From NCBI GenBank assembly GCA_039026375.1, contig JBCCML010000014.1, forward strand, positions 1-64,000: 64,000 nucleotides of DNA, read 5' to 3'. Origin of the DNA: Thermohalobaculum sp039026375. GTDB taxonomy: Bacteria > Pseudomonadota > Alphaproteobacteria > Rhodobacterales > Rhodobacteraceae. Positions 49,396 through 58,422 of this stretch are shown here, in pieces. The position numbers and the translations under genes were made by a program. Numbering within the stretch: the first letter of the stretch is position 1; each line of letters starts with the position of its first letter. The notes under the pieces are model-generated. The model searched no databases. It saw only the letters and a program-made list of their open reading frames with translations, and had not been told where the DNA came from.

Positions 49396-50060
49396 CCGGG
49401 GATGACGTCGCCACCGCCTGTGCGGCTTGCGGCCTGGACATCGTCGGTGCGTTCCATCCTGCAGAGGATGATGCCTCTCTGACCGGCATCGGAACGCTGT
49501 TCCTGCTTGGGCCCGCAGGGCCGGCAATGTGGCAGTCGTTTGAGACCTCGCCAGAGGCGCTGGACGGCGCCCCGGAACCGATGGATCGTTGGTCGCGCCG
49601 GGTCATTGAAAAGCTGGCGGCGGATTTGGATGCGACGGCCTTCTTCCCGTTTGCGGGGCCGCCTTGGCAGCCCTTCTACCGCTGGGCGACAGAGGGCGAA
49701 GGGGCGCAGGTGTCTCCCGTCTCGATGATGGCCAGTGCAAAGCGTGGGCTCTGGATCTCATATCGCGGCGCCCTGGGCTTTGGCGAAACGATCACGGTGC
49801 CTGCGCTGCAAGAAGCCCCCTGCGACCAATGCCATGCGCCCTGCAGAACCGCGTGCCCCATCTCGGCCTTCGCCAACGGTCAGTACGATGCGGAACGCTG
49901 CGCAAGGCACGTCCTGTCCGAGGCTGGCCGGGCCTGCCGTGACGGCTGCCTTGTCCGGCGGGCCTGCCCCGCAGGTGCGGGGTTAGACTTGCCGCTCGAG
50001 CAACGACGGTTCCACATGTCCGCCTTCACGACGACGCATGGCCAAGAGGTCCCCGCCTGA
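49392..50060 (+). CDS. iron-sulfur (ferredoxin-like) protein
   Basis: A 222-residue protein with a non-cluster N-terminal region (about 1-130, FFPFAGPPWQPFYRWA) and a Cys-rich C-terminal region. CDQCHAPCRTACP (about 144-156) matches a [4Fe-4S] C-x2-C-x3-C-x3-CP motif, and further Cys residues follow in ERCARHVL, ACRDGCLVRRACP. The overall layout resembles the C-terminal part of QueG-like proteins and alphaproteobacterial ferredoxin-like proteins. ATG 49392 overlaps the desaturase stop. An electron-transfer role for that enzyme is likely but inferred. Confidence 0.75.
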   Translation: MTGDDVATACAACGLDIVGAFHPAEDDASLTGIGTLFLLGPAGPAMWQSFETSPEALDGAPEPMDRWSRRVIEKLAADLDATAFFPFAGPPWQPFYRWATEGEGAQVSPVSMMASAKRGLWISYRGALGFGETITVPALQEAPCDQCHAPCRTACPISAFANGQYDAERCARHVLSEAGRACRDGCLVRRACPAGAGLDLPLEQRRFHMSAFTTTHGQEVPA

Positions 50061-50075
50061 GCAAAAGTTCAGCGG

Positions 50076-50108
50076 TTATCCCCAGCGCCCCTCATTTCAT
50101 GTGGATAA
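50076..50108. promoter_or_regulatory. two DnaA-box-like sites
   Basis: TTATCCCCA (50076-50084) differs by one base from the DnaA box TTATCCACA. TGTGGATAA (50100-50108) is an exact box on the other strand. They lie 15 bases apart in the 96-base gap before the SixA-like gene. The gap is too short to be an ordinary replication origin. Confidence 0.5.
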
Positions 50109-50156
50109 GCGCGAACAAAAATTGACGAATCGTTCGGGTGTCCCACGATCAAATGT

Positions 50157-50678
50157 ATGAAGAAATTGATCCTTCTTCGTCATGCAAAGTCGAGCTGGGT
50201 TGACCCAGGTCTCGACGATCATGACCGGCCGCTAAACGGTCGCGGGCGCAGCGCGGCGCCTGTGATCGCTGACTGGCTGGCGCATCGTGGTCACAAGCCC
50301 GACGTTATTCTCAGCTCGTCATCAGTGCGAACCCGGGAAACCGTCGCGCGCATGCGTGAGAAGGTTGCCAGTTTGCCGGAACCCCTTGTGGAGCGGGTCC
50401 TCTACCACGCGACGCCGGGCGAGATGTTGGACAGGCTCAACGCTCTGCCAGACCGCGTCAATTGCGCCCTGCTGGTCGGCCACCAACCCGGCTTGGGCTC
50501 TTTGGTGCGCAAGCTCGCGGACGGGCATGAAAATCGCCGCTGCCGACGGGCGTTCGAGCACTTCCCAACCGCGGCCGCGGCTGTTTTGGAAGTCCCATTT
50601 GCCAGCTGGCAAATGTTGGAATTCAATTCGGCACGTTTTGTGGACTTTGCCAAGCCGCGCGAGTTGATGGACGCCTGA
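50157..50678 (+). CDS. SixA-like phosphohistidine phosphatase family protein
   Basis: A 173-residue histidine-phosphatase-superfamily protein. LILLRHAKSSWVDPGLDDHDRPLNGRGRSAAPVIADWL (about 3-40) carries the catalytic RH pair; LSSSSVRTRETV supplies the second Arg, and LLVGHQPGLGSLV near 104-116 the second His. SixA removes phosphate from His-containing phosphotransfer domains in E. coli; relatives act on small molecules. It stands alone with two DnaA-like boxes upstream. Confidence 0.85.
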   Translation: MKKLILLRHAKSSWVDPGLDDHDRPLNGRGRSAAPVIADWLAHRGHKPDVILSSSSVRTRETVARMREKVASLPEPLVERVLYHATPGEMLDRLNALPDRVNCALLVGHQPGLGSLVRKLADGHENRRCRRAFEHFPTAAAAVLEVPFASWQMLEFNSARFVDFAKPRELMDA

Positions 50679-50703
50679 TCGGCTCATTGAACAGGCGCCC
50701 GTC

Positions 50704-50781
50704 TTAGCAAGCGCCGACGGTCATGATCGCGGACAGCATCATCATTGACACAACGGTCGGGTACCAAACCAAGTATTCCAT
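50704..50781 (-). CDS. possible small hydrophobic peptide, 25 residues
   Basis: A short minus-strand frame starting at ATG 50781 after GGGGCGAAAG (or at ATG 50793, giving 29 residues), with TAA at 50704. The product MEYLVWYPTVVSMMMLSAIM is mostly hydrophobic and could be a single transmembrane peptide. A 16-base palindrome lies just upstream. Support is weak: a ribosome-site-like run, a hydrophobic stretch and no family. Confidence 0.3.
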   Translation of the reverse strand: MEYLVWYPTVVSMMMLSAIMTVGAC

Positions 50782-50800
50782 CTTTCGCCCCATCAAACTT

Positions 50801-50816
50801 GCAGGTGACCACCTGC
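50801..50816. promoter_or_regulatory. near-perfect 16-bp palindrome
   Basis: GCAGGTGACCACCTGC: arms GCAGGTG and CACCTGC around AC. It resembles a dimeric regulator site and lies upstream of the possible 25-residue peptide gene. Confidence 0.4.
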
Positions 50817-50889
50817 TTCCCTTCTGATGATGGTTAATCTGCGGGCGTGGGACCGAGTCGCTCTGTGAGGAAACTCACATGGGCCAAAT

Positions 50890-50929
50890 TAATCAAAGAA
50901 AAGGCCGGGCCCCCAAGGGAGCACCGGCC
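50890..50929 (-). terminator. Rho-independent terminator of aapJQMP
   Basis: On the minus strand GGCCGG and CCGGCC arms (50929-50903), with inner C and G runs, are followed by TTTTCTTTGATTAATTT. It ends 40 bases past the aapP stop. Confidence 0.8.
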
Positions 50930-50968
50930 AAAGAAGTCACCAGCACTGCGCCGCGAGGCGCCGTGCGG

Positions 50969-51772
50969 TCAGTGTCCCAGGATCTGGCTCAGGAACAGTT
51001 TCGTCCGGTCGGATTTCGGGTTCTGGAAGAACTCCTCCGGCTCGTTCTGCTCCACGATCTGCCCGGCATCCATGAAGATCACCCGGTTCGCCACCTGACG
51101 GGCAAAGCCCATTTCGTGCGTCACGCAGATCATTGTCATCCCCTCCTGGGCGAGATCGATCATGGTGTCGAGCACCTCCTTGATCATCTCTGGGTCAAGG
51201 GCGGATGTCGGCTCGTCGAACAGCATGATCCGCGGGCGCATGCAGAGCGAGCGGGCGATGGCCACACGCTGCTGCTGACCGCCGGACAGCTGGCCCGGAT
51301 ATTTGTGCGCCTGCTCCGGGATCTTGACCTTCTCCAGGAAGTGCATCGCCGTCTCTTCGGCTTCCTTCTTCGGCGTCTTGCGCACCCAGATCGGGGCCAG
51401 CGTGCAGTTCTCCATGATCGTCAGGTGCGGGAAGAGGTTGAAGTGCTGAAAGCACATGCCGACCTCGGCCCGGACTTTGTCCAGGTTCTTGAGGTCCGAG
51501 TTCAACTCGGTCCCGTCCACGATGATGTCGCCCGCCTGGTGCTCCTCCAGCCGGTTGATGCAGCGAATCAGCGTCGACTTGCCCGAGCCCGACGGGCCGC
51601 AGACAACGATGCGCTCGCCCCGGAAGACGGTTAGGTTGATATCCCGCAGCACGTGGAACTCACCGTACCACTTGTTCATATCGCGGATGACGATGGCCTC
51701 TTCGTCCGAGACCGTCATCGCATCGCGATCGACCGAGCGCTCTTCAGTTAGATTTACGGCAGTGTCTGACAT
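50969..51772 (-). CDS. aapP: general L-amino-acid ABC transporter ATPase AapP/BztD
   Basis: A 267-residue polar-amino-acid ATPase. Walker A is GPSGSGKSTL, the Q-loop CFQHFNLFPHLTIMEN, signature LSGGQQQRVAIARSL, Walker B IMLFDEPTSALDPEM, and the switch His is in CVTHEMGFA. Start 51772 (MSDTAVNLTEERS) lies 11 bases downstream of the aapM stop. It powers uptake of a broad set of L-amino acids with AapQ and AapM, and is last in the operon. Confidence 0.92.
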   Translation of the reverse strand: MSDTAVNLTEERSVDRDAMTVSDEEAIVIRDMNKWYGEFHVLRDINLTVFRGERIVVCGPSGSGKSTLIRCINRLEEHQAGDIIVDGTELNSDLKNLDKVRAEVGMCFQHFNLFPHLTIMENCTLAPIWVRKTPKKEAEETAMHFLEKVKIPEQAHKYPGQLSGGQQQRVAIARSLCMRPRIMLFDEPTSALDPEMIKEVLDTMIDLAQEGMTMICVTHEMGFARQVANRVIFMDAGQIVEQNEPEEFFQNPKSDRTKLFLSQILGH

Positions 51773-51782
51773 GGTTGCCTCC

Positions 51783-53096
51783 TTAACGGTGGTCGGTTGC
51801 CAGCTTACGCTCGAGATACATCGAGTAGCGGGACATGCCGAAGCAGAAGATGAAGAAGAAAACGGCGATGAACAGGTAGAGTTCGGTGAAGATACCGTTC
51901 CACTCTGCATTCGCACGGGTGGTGCCGGCCAGACCCAGCGGGTCCAACAGGCCAATGACGATGACCAGCGTCGTGTCCTTGAAGAGCCCGATGAAGGTAG
52001 AGACGATGTTCGGGATCGAGATCTTCAAAGCCTGCGGCAGGATGATCAGCCGCTGCGCCTGCCAATAAGTCAGCCCCATGGCATCCGCCGCTTCATACTG
52101 ACCTTTGGGCAGTGCAGCGATACCACCGCGGATCACCTCGGCCATGTAAGCGCTGGCGAACAAGGTCACCATGATACAAACGCGCAGGATGATGTCGAAC
52201 TCGGTGCCTGGCGGCAGGAAGTAGTTCAACAGGACGTGGGCCACGAACAGCAGGGTGATCAGCGGCACGCCGCGGATGAACTCGATAAACCCGACCGAGA
52301 TTGTCTTCACCACGAACAGCTTGGACTGCCGGCCCAGCGCCAAGGCCACGCCGATGGGCAGCGATGCCGCGATGCCCGTGACGCCAATGATCAAGGACAG
52401 CATGAAGCCGCCCAGCTTGGCGCTCTCGACCGGTTCCAACCCGATGTCCAGGACCGAACTGAGCGCCGAGTCAATCGGAACCACCAGTAACATCATCCAC
52501 AGCACAACGGCCAGCACCGAGACGACGATCTTCACGATCGGTCCGAAGGCGTCGCCAATCAGGCTGTTGAAGACATCCTCGCCCTTCATGAAGATCATCG
52601 CGCCCACGACAACGCCTGCGACGACCGCGATCGGTCCCCAGATCGTTCCGCCCCAGATCAGCCAGAAGGCCAGCACGGGATAGACCGCCGTCAGCATCAA
52701 CAGCTTACGCGGCGCTGACGAAAACAGCACCGGCCAAATCGACACAAGCAGCAGCACAAAGGCCAGCGTAGGGCGCCAGTACTGGTCCGACGGGTAGAAA
52801 CCGAAGATGAACTGCCAGAACCGCTCGACGATCACGGCGAAGCACGCGCCGGATGCCTCCGCCCGGCAGCCCTTCAGCGACATCTCCTCAGGCGTCCAAG
52901 AACTGTCCAAGAACCACGGGATGATCGAGGCCAGCATCCAAACGATGAAGCCGACGCAAATGACCGACAGGATCGAGTTGACCGGGCCAGAGAACAAGTT
53001 CTCGCGCAGCCACTTCACGGGCCCAACGCTGTTCGCCGGCGGCGGCGAGGGCGGGATTTCCTTAGTCGCAACGAAGGCAACGGAATCTGCGGCCAT
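51783..53096 (-). CDS. aapM: amino-acid ABC transporter permease AapM/BztC
   Basis: A 437-residue permease, longer than ordinary His/Glu permeases because of N-terminal helices and a periplasmic region with Cys-containing LKGCRAEASGACF, as in the Aap/Bzt group. The C-terminal half carries the family domain: FIEFIRGVPLITLLF, AYMAEVIRGGIAALPKGQYEAADAMGLTYWQA (coupling loop) and LPQALKISIPNI. The ATG at 53096 starts one base after the aapQ stop and has GAAGGAG within the end of aapQ. Confidence 0.92.
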   Translation of the reverse strand: MAADSVAFVATKEIPPSPPPANSVGPVKWLRENLFSGPVNSILSVICVGFIVWMLASIIPWFLDSSWTPEEMSLKGCRAEASGACFAVIVERFWQFIFGFYPSDQYWRPTLAFVLLLVSIWPVLFSSAPRKLLMLTAVYPVLAFWLIWGGTIWGPIAVVAGVVVGAMIFMKGEDVFNSLIGDAFGPIVKIVVSVLAVVLWMMLLVVPIDSALSSVLDIGLEPVESAKLGGFMLSLIIGVTGIAASLPIGVALALGRQSKLFVVKTISVGFIEFIRGVPLITLLFVAHVLLNYFLPPGTEFDIILRVCIMVTLFASAYMAEVIRGGIAALPKGQYEAADAMGLTYWQAQRLIILPQALKISIPNIVSTFIGLFKDTTLVIVIGLLDPLGLAGTTRANAEWNGIFTELYLFIAVFFFIFCFGMSRYSMYLERKLATDHR

Positions 53097-53097
53097 C

Positions 53098-54330
53098 TCA
53101 GCGCTCCTTCAGCTTCGTGCGTTCGTTGTAGATGTTCATGACCGCGCTTATCGACAGCGAGACGACCAGATAGAAGGCCATCAGCAAAAGGATCGTCTCC
53201 ATCTCGCGGCCGGTCTGGTTCAGGGTAATGCCGCCCAGTGTCCCGGTTGCGTCCATGTACCCGACCGCGATGGCCAGCGAGGTGTTCTTGGTCAGGTTCA
53301 GATACTGCGAGATCATTACCGGCACGATCACCCGCAGCGCCTGCGGCAGGATCACCAGGCTCATCGTGCGTCCCGGCTGCAAGCCCAGGGCGTAGGCAGC
53401 TTCGGTCTGACCTTTCGAGATCGCCTGAATGCCCGCGCGCACGTTCTCTGCGATGAAGGCGCCGGTGTAGAGCGACAGCGCGATCCACAGGCCGACAAAG
53501 CTCTCGCGGATGAAGGTGCCACCCTTGAAGTTAAAACCCTTCAGTTCGGCATAGCCCAGATGGAAGCCCAGAGCGACCAACAGGATGATCAGCGGCACAA
53601 AGACGATGCCCAGCCGGTACCAAACCACGGTGGGCCGGTCGCCGGTGGCGGCTTGCTTGGCGTCCGCCCAAGATCCGATCCGCTTCGAGACGTAGAGCCC
53701 GGCAAACACCACAGCCAGCACCGCCAGCAGGTCGATCGAGATCTTCAGAAGGGTCAGGTCGATGTCACCCAGACTGCGTGAAAACAACGGTTCCGGGAGA
53801 TAAAAGCCCCGGTTCGTGAAGACGAAAGCGCCCGTTTCTACGCCGCGGAAGTCGCGGGGCGCCGGAAGCGTCTCGTTCACGATGGCAACGACGATGATGA
53901 TCCAAAGCAGCGTCGGGACGTTCCGAAATGCCTCGACATAGATCGTCATCAGCCGTGCGATCAGCCAGTTCTTTGACAGGCGCGCGACCCCGGCGAGAAC
54001 GCCGATAACCGTTGCAGTGATGCAGCCGGCAGCAGCCAGAACCAGCGTATTCAAAATGCCCATGACGGCGGCACGGCCATGCGTCGACTGCGAGGAATAC
54101 TCCAGCAACCGCTGGTTCACATCGTAGCCCGACGTGGCAAATAGGAAGGAGAAATTGAAATCCTTACCCAACGCTTCCAGGTTGGCGATTGCGTTGGACA
54201 CCAGCCAGCCGACGGCGAGCATCAGCGCGAACAAGGCGACGATCTGGATCGTCATTCCGCGATAGCGCGTGTCGTAGATTAGCTGGCTTAATCGAAAGCC
54301 CTCGCTCGGCGGCGCCGCTGTTACGGACAT
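53098..54330 (-). CDS. aapQ: amino-acid ABC transporter permease AapQ/BztB
   Basis: A 410-residue permease. It has the group-specific long region between the first helices (SGYDVNQRLLEYSSQSTHGRAAVMG) and the C-terminal permease domain: YTGAFIAENVRAGIQAISKGQTEAAYALGLQPGRTMSLVILPQALRVIVP, with the coupling E-A-A motif. It lies between aapJ, separated by a hairpin, and aapM. Confidence 0.92.
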   Translation of the reverse strand: MSVTAAPPSEGFRLSQLIYDTRYRGMTIQIVALFALMLAVGWLVSNAIANLEALGKDFNFSFLFATSGYDVNQRLLEYSSQSTHGRAAVMGILNTLVLAAAGCITATVIGVLAGVARLSKNWLIARLMTIYVEAFRNVPTLLWIIIVVAIVNETLPAPRDFRGVETGAFVFTNRGFYLPEPLFSRSLGDIDLTLLKISIDLLAVLAVVFAGLYVSKRIGSWADAKQAATGDRPTVVWYRLGIVFVPLIILLVALGFHLGYAELKGFNFKGGTFIRESFVGLWIALSLYTGAFIAENVRAGIQAISKGQTEAAYALGLQPGRTMSLVILPQALRVIVPVMISQYLNLTKNTSLAIAVGYMDATGTLGGITLNQTGREMETILLLMAFYLVVSLSISAVMNIYNERTKLKER

Positions 54331-54371
54331 TCAGCGTCCCTTCAAACTACTTCGAAGTCCCCAAAGTGAGT

Positions 54372-54396
54372 GGGGCGCGCCTCAGTGGCGCGCCCC
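54372..54396 (-). terminator. perfect 10-bp hairpin between aapJ and aapQ
   Basis: GGGGCGCGCC (54372-54381), loop TCAGT, and GGCGCGCCCC (54387-54396), 17 bases past the aapJ stop. No T-run. It probably protects aapJ mRNA and lowers permease expression. Confidence 0.65.
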
Positions 54397-54413
54397 GGTA
54401 GTCTTCCGTCAGA

Positions 54414-55430
54414 TCAACGGAACGGCGGTGAGTAGAGTAGGCCGCCGTCTGTCCACTTGGCGTTCAGGCCGCGGGCCAGACCGATCGGCGTCGCTTCACC
54501 GATGTTGGTCTCAAAGATCTCGCCGTAGTTGCCCTGCGTTTTGATCACGCGATAGGCCCAGTCGGCGTCCAGACCCAGCATCGCGCCCAGGGTACCTTCG
54601 GTGCCCAGCAGACGGTTGATTTCCGGGTTGTTGGTGCCGCCCTTCATCTCGTCAACGTTTGCCGAGGAAACGCCCAGCTCTTCAGCCGTGATCAGCGCGT
54701 TCAGGGTCCAGCGGACGATGTCGCCCCACTGGTTGTCACCGTGGCGGACCAGCGGGCCCAGCGGCTCTTTTGAAACGATCTCGGGCAGCACGACGTGTGC
54801 GGCCGGATCTTCGAAGGTGGCGCGGGTCGCGGCCAGGCCCGAGGCGTCCGTCGTGTAGACGTCACAGGCGTTCGCCAGGTACTTCTGCTGTGCTTCGGCG
54901 TTGGTCTCGATCGGAACCGGCTCGTAGCTCATGCCATTGGCACGGAAGAAGTCAGCCAGGTTCAGTTCGGTCGTGGTGCCGGTCTGGATGCAGACGGTCG
55001 CGCCGTCCAATTCCGTGGCCGAAGAGACGCCCAGTTCGGCCGGGACCATGAAGCCTTGGCCGTCGTAGTAGTTCACACCGACGAACTCGAAGCCCAGGTC
55101 AACATCGCGCGAGAAGGTCCAGGTCGTGTTCCGGGCCAGCATGTCAACTTCGCCCGAAGCCAAAGCCGTGAAGCGCGTCTTACCGGTGGTCGGCACAAAC
55201 TTGACCGCGCTGGGATCGCCCAGCACCGCTGCGGCAACAGCCCGGCAGACCGACACGTCAAAGCCGGCCCACTCACCGCTGGCATCCGGCGCCGCGAAGC
55301 CGACCAGACCGGTCGAGACGCCGCACTTCAGTTCGCCGGCCGCCTTCACGTCGTCCAGAGTCGCGGCACTCGCCAGACCTGCAGCAAGACCTGCAGCGGC
55401 CACCGTGCCGAAAAATACAGATGTTCGCAT
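54414..55430 (-). CDS. aapJ: amino-acid ABC transporter substrate-binding protein AapJ/BztA
   Basis: A 338-residue periplasmic binding protein of family 3. It has a Sec signal peptide (about 1-22, ending GLASA|A), then LDDVKAAGELKCGVSTGLVGFAAPDASGEWAGFDVSVCRAVAAAVLG, and RNTTWTFSRDVDLGFEFVGVNYYDGQGFMV, both characteristic of AapJ/BztA. Cys residues near 37, 61, 147 and 188 are the conserved ones of this group. It is first in aapJQMP and has a candidate promoter at 55543-55570. Confidence 0.93.
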   Translation of the reverse strand: MRTSVFFGTVAAAGLAAGLASAATLDDVKAAGELKCGVSTGLVGFAAPDASGEWAGFDVSVCRAVAAAVLGDPSAVKFVPTTGKTRFTALASGEVDMLARNTTWTFSRDVDLGFEFVGVNYYDGQGFMVPAELGVSSATELDGATVCIQTGTTTELNLADFFRANGMSYEPVPIETNAEAQQKYLANACDVYTTDASGLAATRATFEDPAAHVVLPEIVSKEPLGPLVRHGDNQWGDIVRWTLNALITAEELGVSSANVDEMKGGTNNPEINRLLGTEGTLGAMLGLDADWAYRVIKTQGNYGEIFETNIGEATPIGLARGLNAKWTDGGLLYSPPFR

Positions 55431-55929
55431 TTGCGTACCTCTTTCCTCATCCCTGTGTCGTCAGGGCGGGCCATCTTGGCCCAATGGGTGTTACGGGGGT
55501 TGTCTCCCCACGGGTGTTTCTGGGGCGAGCCCCATCAGCGGAATTGAACAGGAGCATCACTTGTCGTCAAGCGCTGCACCAGCGCAAATGCTGCAATTGC
55601 GCACTGTGATACGCCATTTTGTGGCGACCGCACTGTTATTGGACATATCCGCTTCGCCGTGGCGAAAAACCGTGCAACCAGACCGGGAATCCATGGCGGA
55701 TTTGGCGCCTAGCCGAATCAGAAGGCCGTGCGGATAGCGCGATCCTGCCTGGGGCGGTGGGGCGCTCTCCCGGATACCTGAGGTTATTGGCTGGCGGAAC
55801 GTACCGAAGGCTGCGTTACTGTCGTCTAGGCCAACGATACAGGGCACCTGACGCAAGGGCTGGTCTTTCCCATTCAGCAGCGCCACGGTGCGCAGACCGA
55901 TCCATGATCCGCCGCCTGCCGAGACAGCC
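55431..55929. other. intergenic region with aap leader and divergent promoters
   Basis: About 500 bases between aapJ and the divergent dehydrogenase gene. It holds the candidate aapJ promoter (listed separately), GC-rich leader sequence with a short GGGGC-TC-GCCCC stem near 55522-55533, and otherwise nothing recognisable. No gene seen. Confidence 0.4.
55543..55570 (-). promoter_or_regulatory. candidate aapJ promoter
   Basis: On the minus strand TTGACG (55570-55565) and TTCAAT (55548-55543), spaced by 16 bases, match the -35 and -10 patterns at 5 of 6 and 4 of 6 positions. The transcript would have a leader of about 105 bases. Confidence 0.35.
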
Positions 55930-58335
55930 ATGCCAGACGCCCTTCCCCAACATGCCGCCGCCGTCGTGATCGGTGGCGGGATCATGGGCTGCGCCACCCT
56001 CTACCACCTGGCCGAGGCCGGGGTGGATGCCATCCTGATCGAACGCAACAAGCTGACCAGCGGCACCACCTGGCATTCCGCCGCGCAGGTGCGGGCGCTG
56101 CGTTCTACGAAGAACCTGACGGAGCTGATCCGATACTCGGTCGATCTCTATGCGCGGCTGGAGGCCGAGACCGGACAAGCCACCGGCTGGATCTGCGAAG
56201 GCTCGCTGTCCATTGCCACCTCGCCCGACCGGCTGACCCACATCCGTCGTCAGGAGGCGCTGGCCCAGGTCTATGGTGTCCGGGCGTGGAACGTCTCGCG
56301 CGGCGAAGCTGCCGAACGATGGCCGCTGATGCGCACCGATGACGTGTTGGGCGCGGTCTGGTCGCCGGATGATGGCCGCGTCTCGCCATCGGACCTTTGC
56401 GCCGCGCTGATCAAGGGCGCCAAGGCCGGCGGCGCCCGCATCTTTGAGGATACCGCCGTCACCGGCATCCGCACCGACCGCGACCGGGTAACGGGGATCG
56501 AGACTTCGCAAGGCACCGTCGCCTGCGACGCCGCCGCCATTTGCACCGGGCTCTGGTCCCGCCAGATTGCCGCTTTGGGCGGCGTGGACGTGCCCCTTTA
56601 TCCCTGCGAGCACTTCTACCTGCTGACCCAGCCTATCGACGGCATCCACGGCAACCTGCCGACATTGTCCGACCATGACGCGCATCTCTACATTCGCGAC
56701 GATTCAGGCGGCCTGCTGGTCGGCTGTTTCGAGCCGATGGGCAAGGCTATCGCCCCGGAAGCGCTGGGCGAAGACTTCGCCTTCCAATTGCTGCCCGAGG
56801 ATTGGGAGCATTTCGAACCGATGATGGAGAACGCGCTGCACCGCCTGCCGCCGCTGGCGGATGCAGGCGTGCGAATGCTGCTAAACGGGCCGGAGAGCTT
56901 CACACCCGATTCCAGCTTCCTGTTGGGCGAGACGGCGGAGACGCGCGGCCTTTACCTAGGCTGCGGCATGAACTCGGTCGGTGTCGCCACCGGCGGCGGC
57001 GCAGGCATGGCACTGGCCCGCGCGATTGCCGAAGGCGCCATGCCGGTCGACCTGGGCGAGGCCGACCCTGCCCGCTTTCCAGCCTGCTGGAACTCGGCGG
57101 CGGCGCTGGCCGCCCGCGCGCCGGAGGTATTGGGCAAACACTACGAGATCGCCTATCCCGGCCGACAGTACAGATCCGCCCGGGGCCTGCGGACGGGGCC
57201 GCTGGACGATCAGCACCGGGCGGCCGGCGCGGTCTTCACCCAGGTCTTTGGCTGGGAACGCCCGATGTTCTTCGCTGATGGCGCGCCGCCGAAGCTCAGC
57301 TTTGGGCGACCAGATTGGCACGACCGCGTGGCGGCGGAAGTCGACGCGGCCCATCGCGAAGCAGCGGTCTTCGATCTGTCCAGTTTCGGCAAAATTGCGG
57401 TCAGCGGCACCGATGCAGCGGCATTTCTGGACCGGGTCTGCGCCAACAAGATGAACCGTCCAGTGGGCCGGGCGATCTACACCCAGATGCTGAACGCGCG
57501 CGGGGGCATCGTCTCGGACCTGACGGCGATGCGACTGGGCGCGGACGACTACCGCCTGTCCGTCGGCACCAGCGCGGTCAAACGCGACATGACCTGGCTG
57601 ACCCGACAACAAGTGGATGGCGGCTTCAACAACGTCACCCTGACCGATGTGACCGAAGACTTTGCCGTGATCGGTCTGATGGGCCCGCAGGCGGCCTCGG
57701 TCGCGGAAGCAGCCGGGGCGGCGGGGCTGTCCAATCTCGGCTACTTCCGCGCAGGCAAGATCCGCGTGGCGGATATGCCCGTCACAGCGGTGCGGCTGTC
57801 TTATGTGGGCGAGGCGGGATGAGAGCTTACTTGCCCCGCCGCAGATGCCACGCGGTTGTGGCAGGCCTTGGTCAACGCCGGCGCACGCCCCGCGGGCACG
57901 CTGGCCCAGACCGCGATGCGGATCGAAAAGCGCTATCTGTCGTATGGCCATGACCTGGATACCGACATCTCTCCCCTACAGGCGGGGCTGGGCTTCGCGG
58001 TGGGCTGGGACACGGACTTCATCGGCCGCGACGCCCTGCTGGCCCAGCGTGATCGCGGCGCGCAAAACCGGCTGGTCAGCCTGGTCCTGGATGATTCAGA
58101 CGCCTGGCCGCACGGCCACGAGCCTGTGCGCTTGGGCGATCAAATCGTCGGCAAGACGACCTCGGCCGCGTTTGGTTTCCGGGTTGGCCGCCCCGTGGCG
58201 ATTGCCGATCTGACTGATCCCGCTGCCCGGGCCGAAGGGGCGCGCGTGCTTTTAGACATCGGTGGGGACCCGCACGGGGCCACGGTCACAAACCGCCCAG
58301 CCTTTGATCCGGACGGCAGCAGAATGCGCGGCTGA
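55930..58335 (+). pseudogene. dimethylglycine/sarcosine dehydrogenase-like gene interrupted by in-frame TGA
   Basis: An 801-codon reading frame that is continuous except for TGA at 57820-57822. The first 630 codons encode an FAD-dependent oxidoreductase (AAVVIGGGIMGCATLYHLAEAG at about 9-30 is the dinucleotide-binding motif), followed by a GcvT-like folate-binding domain (WERPMFFADGAPPKLSFGRPDW near 442). The frame reads VRLSYVGEAG, TGA, ELTCPAADATRLWQA: Trp is expected at the stop, as in the common GEAGWEL motif. The downstream 171 codons give the normal GcvT C-terminal domain (AMRIEKRYLSYGHDL). Members oxidise N-methyl groups of glycine derivatives to one-carbon units. The neighbouring sequence has no indel. 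A one-base nonsense change, a sequencing error or readthrough could each explain it. Confidence 0.85.
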
Positions 58336-58422
58336 CAATCCCCTGACGAGGGTGTGGCAATCGTCACAACCGTCACGATTCGGTACGGTTAACATGCTGG
58401 AACGCGACATCAGGAGGACGCC

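Noticed and set aside
50061..50156. Chromosomal replication origin at the DnaA-like boxes
   Set aside because: Only two boxes in 96 bases, no extended AT-rich unwinding region, and no origin-linked genes nearby.
57820..57870. Selenocysteine at the in-frame TGA
   Set aside because: The family has Trp there, not Cys, and no convincing SECIS-like stem follows.
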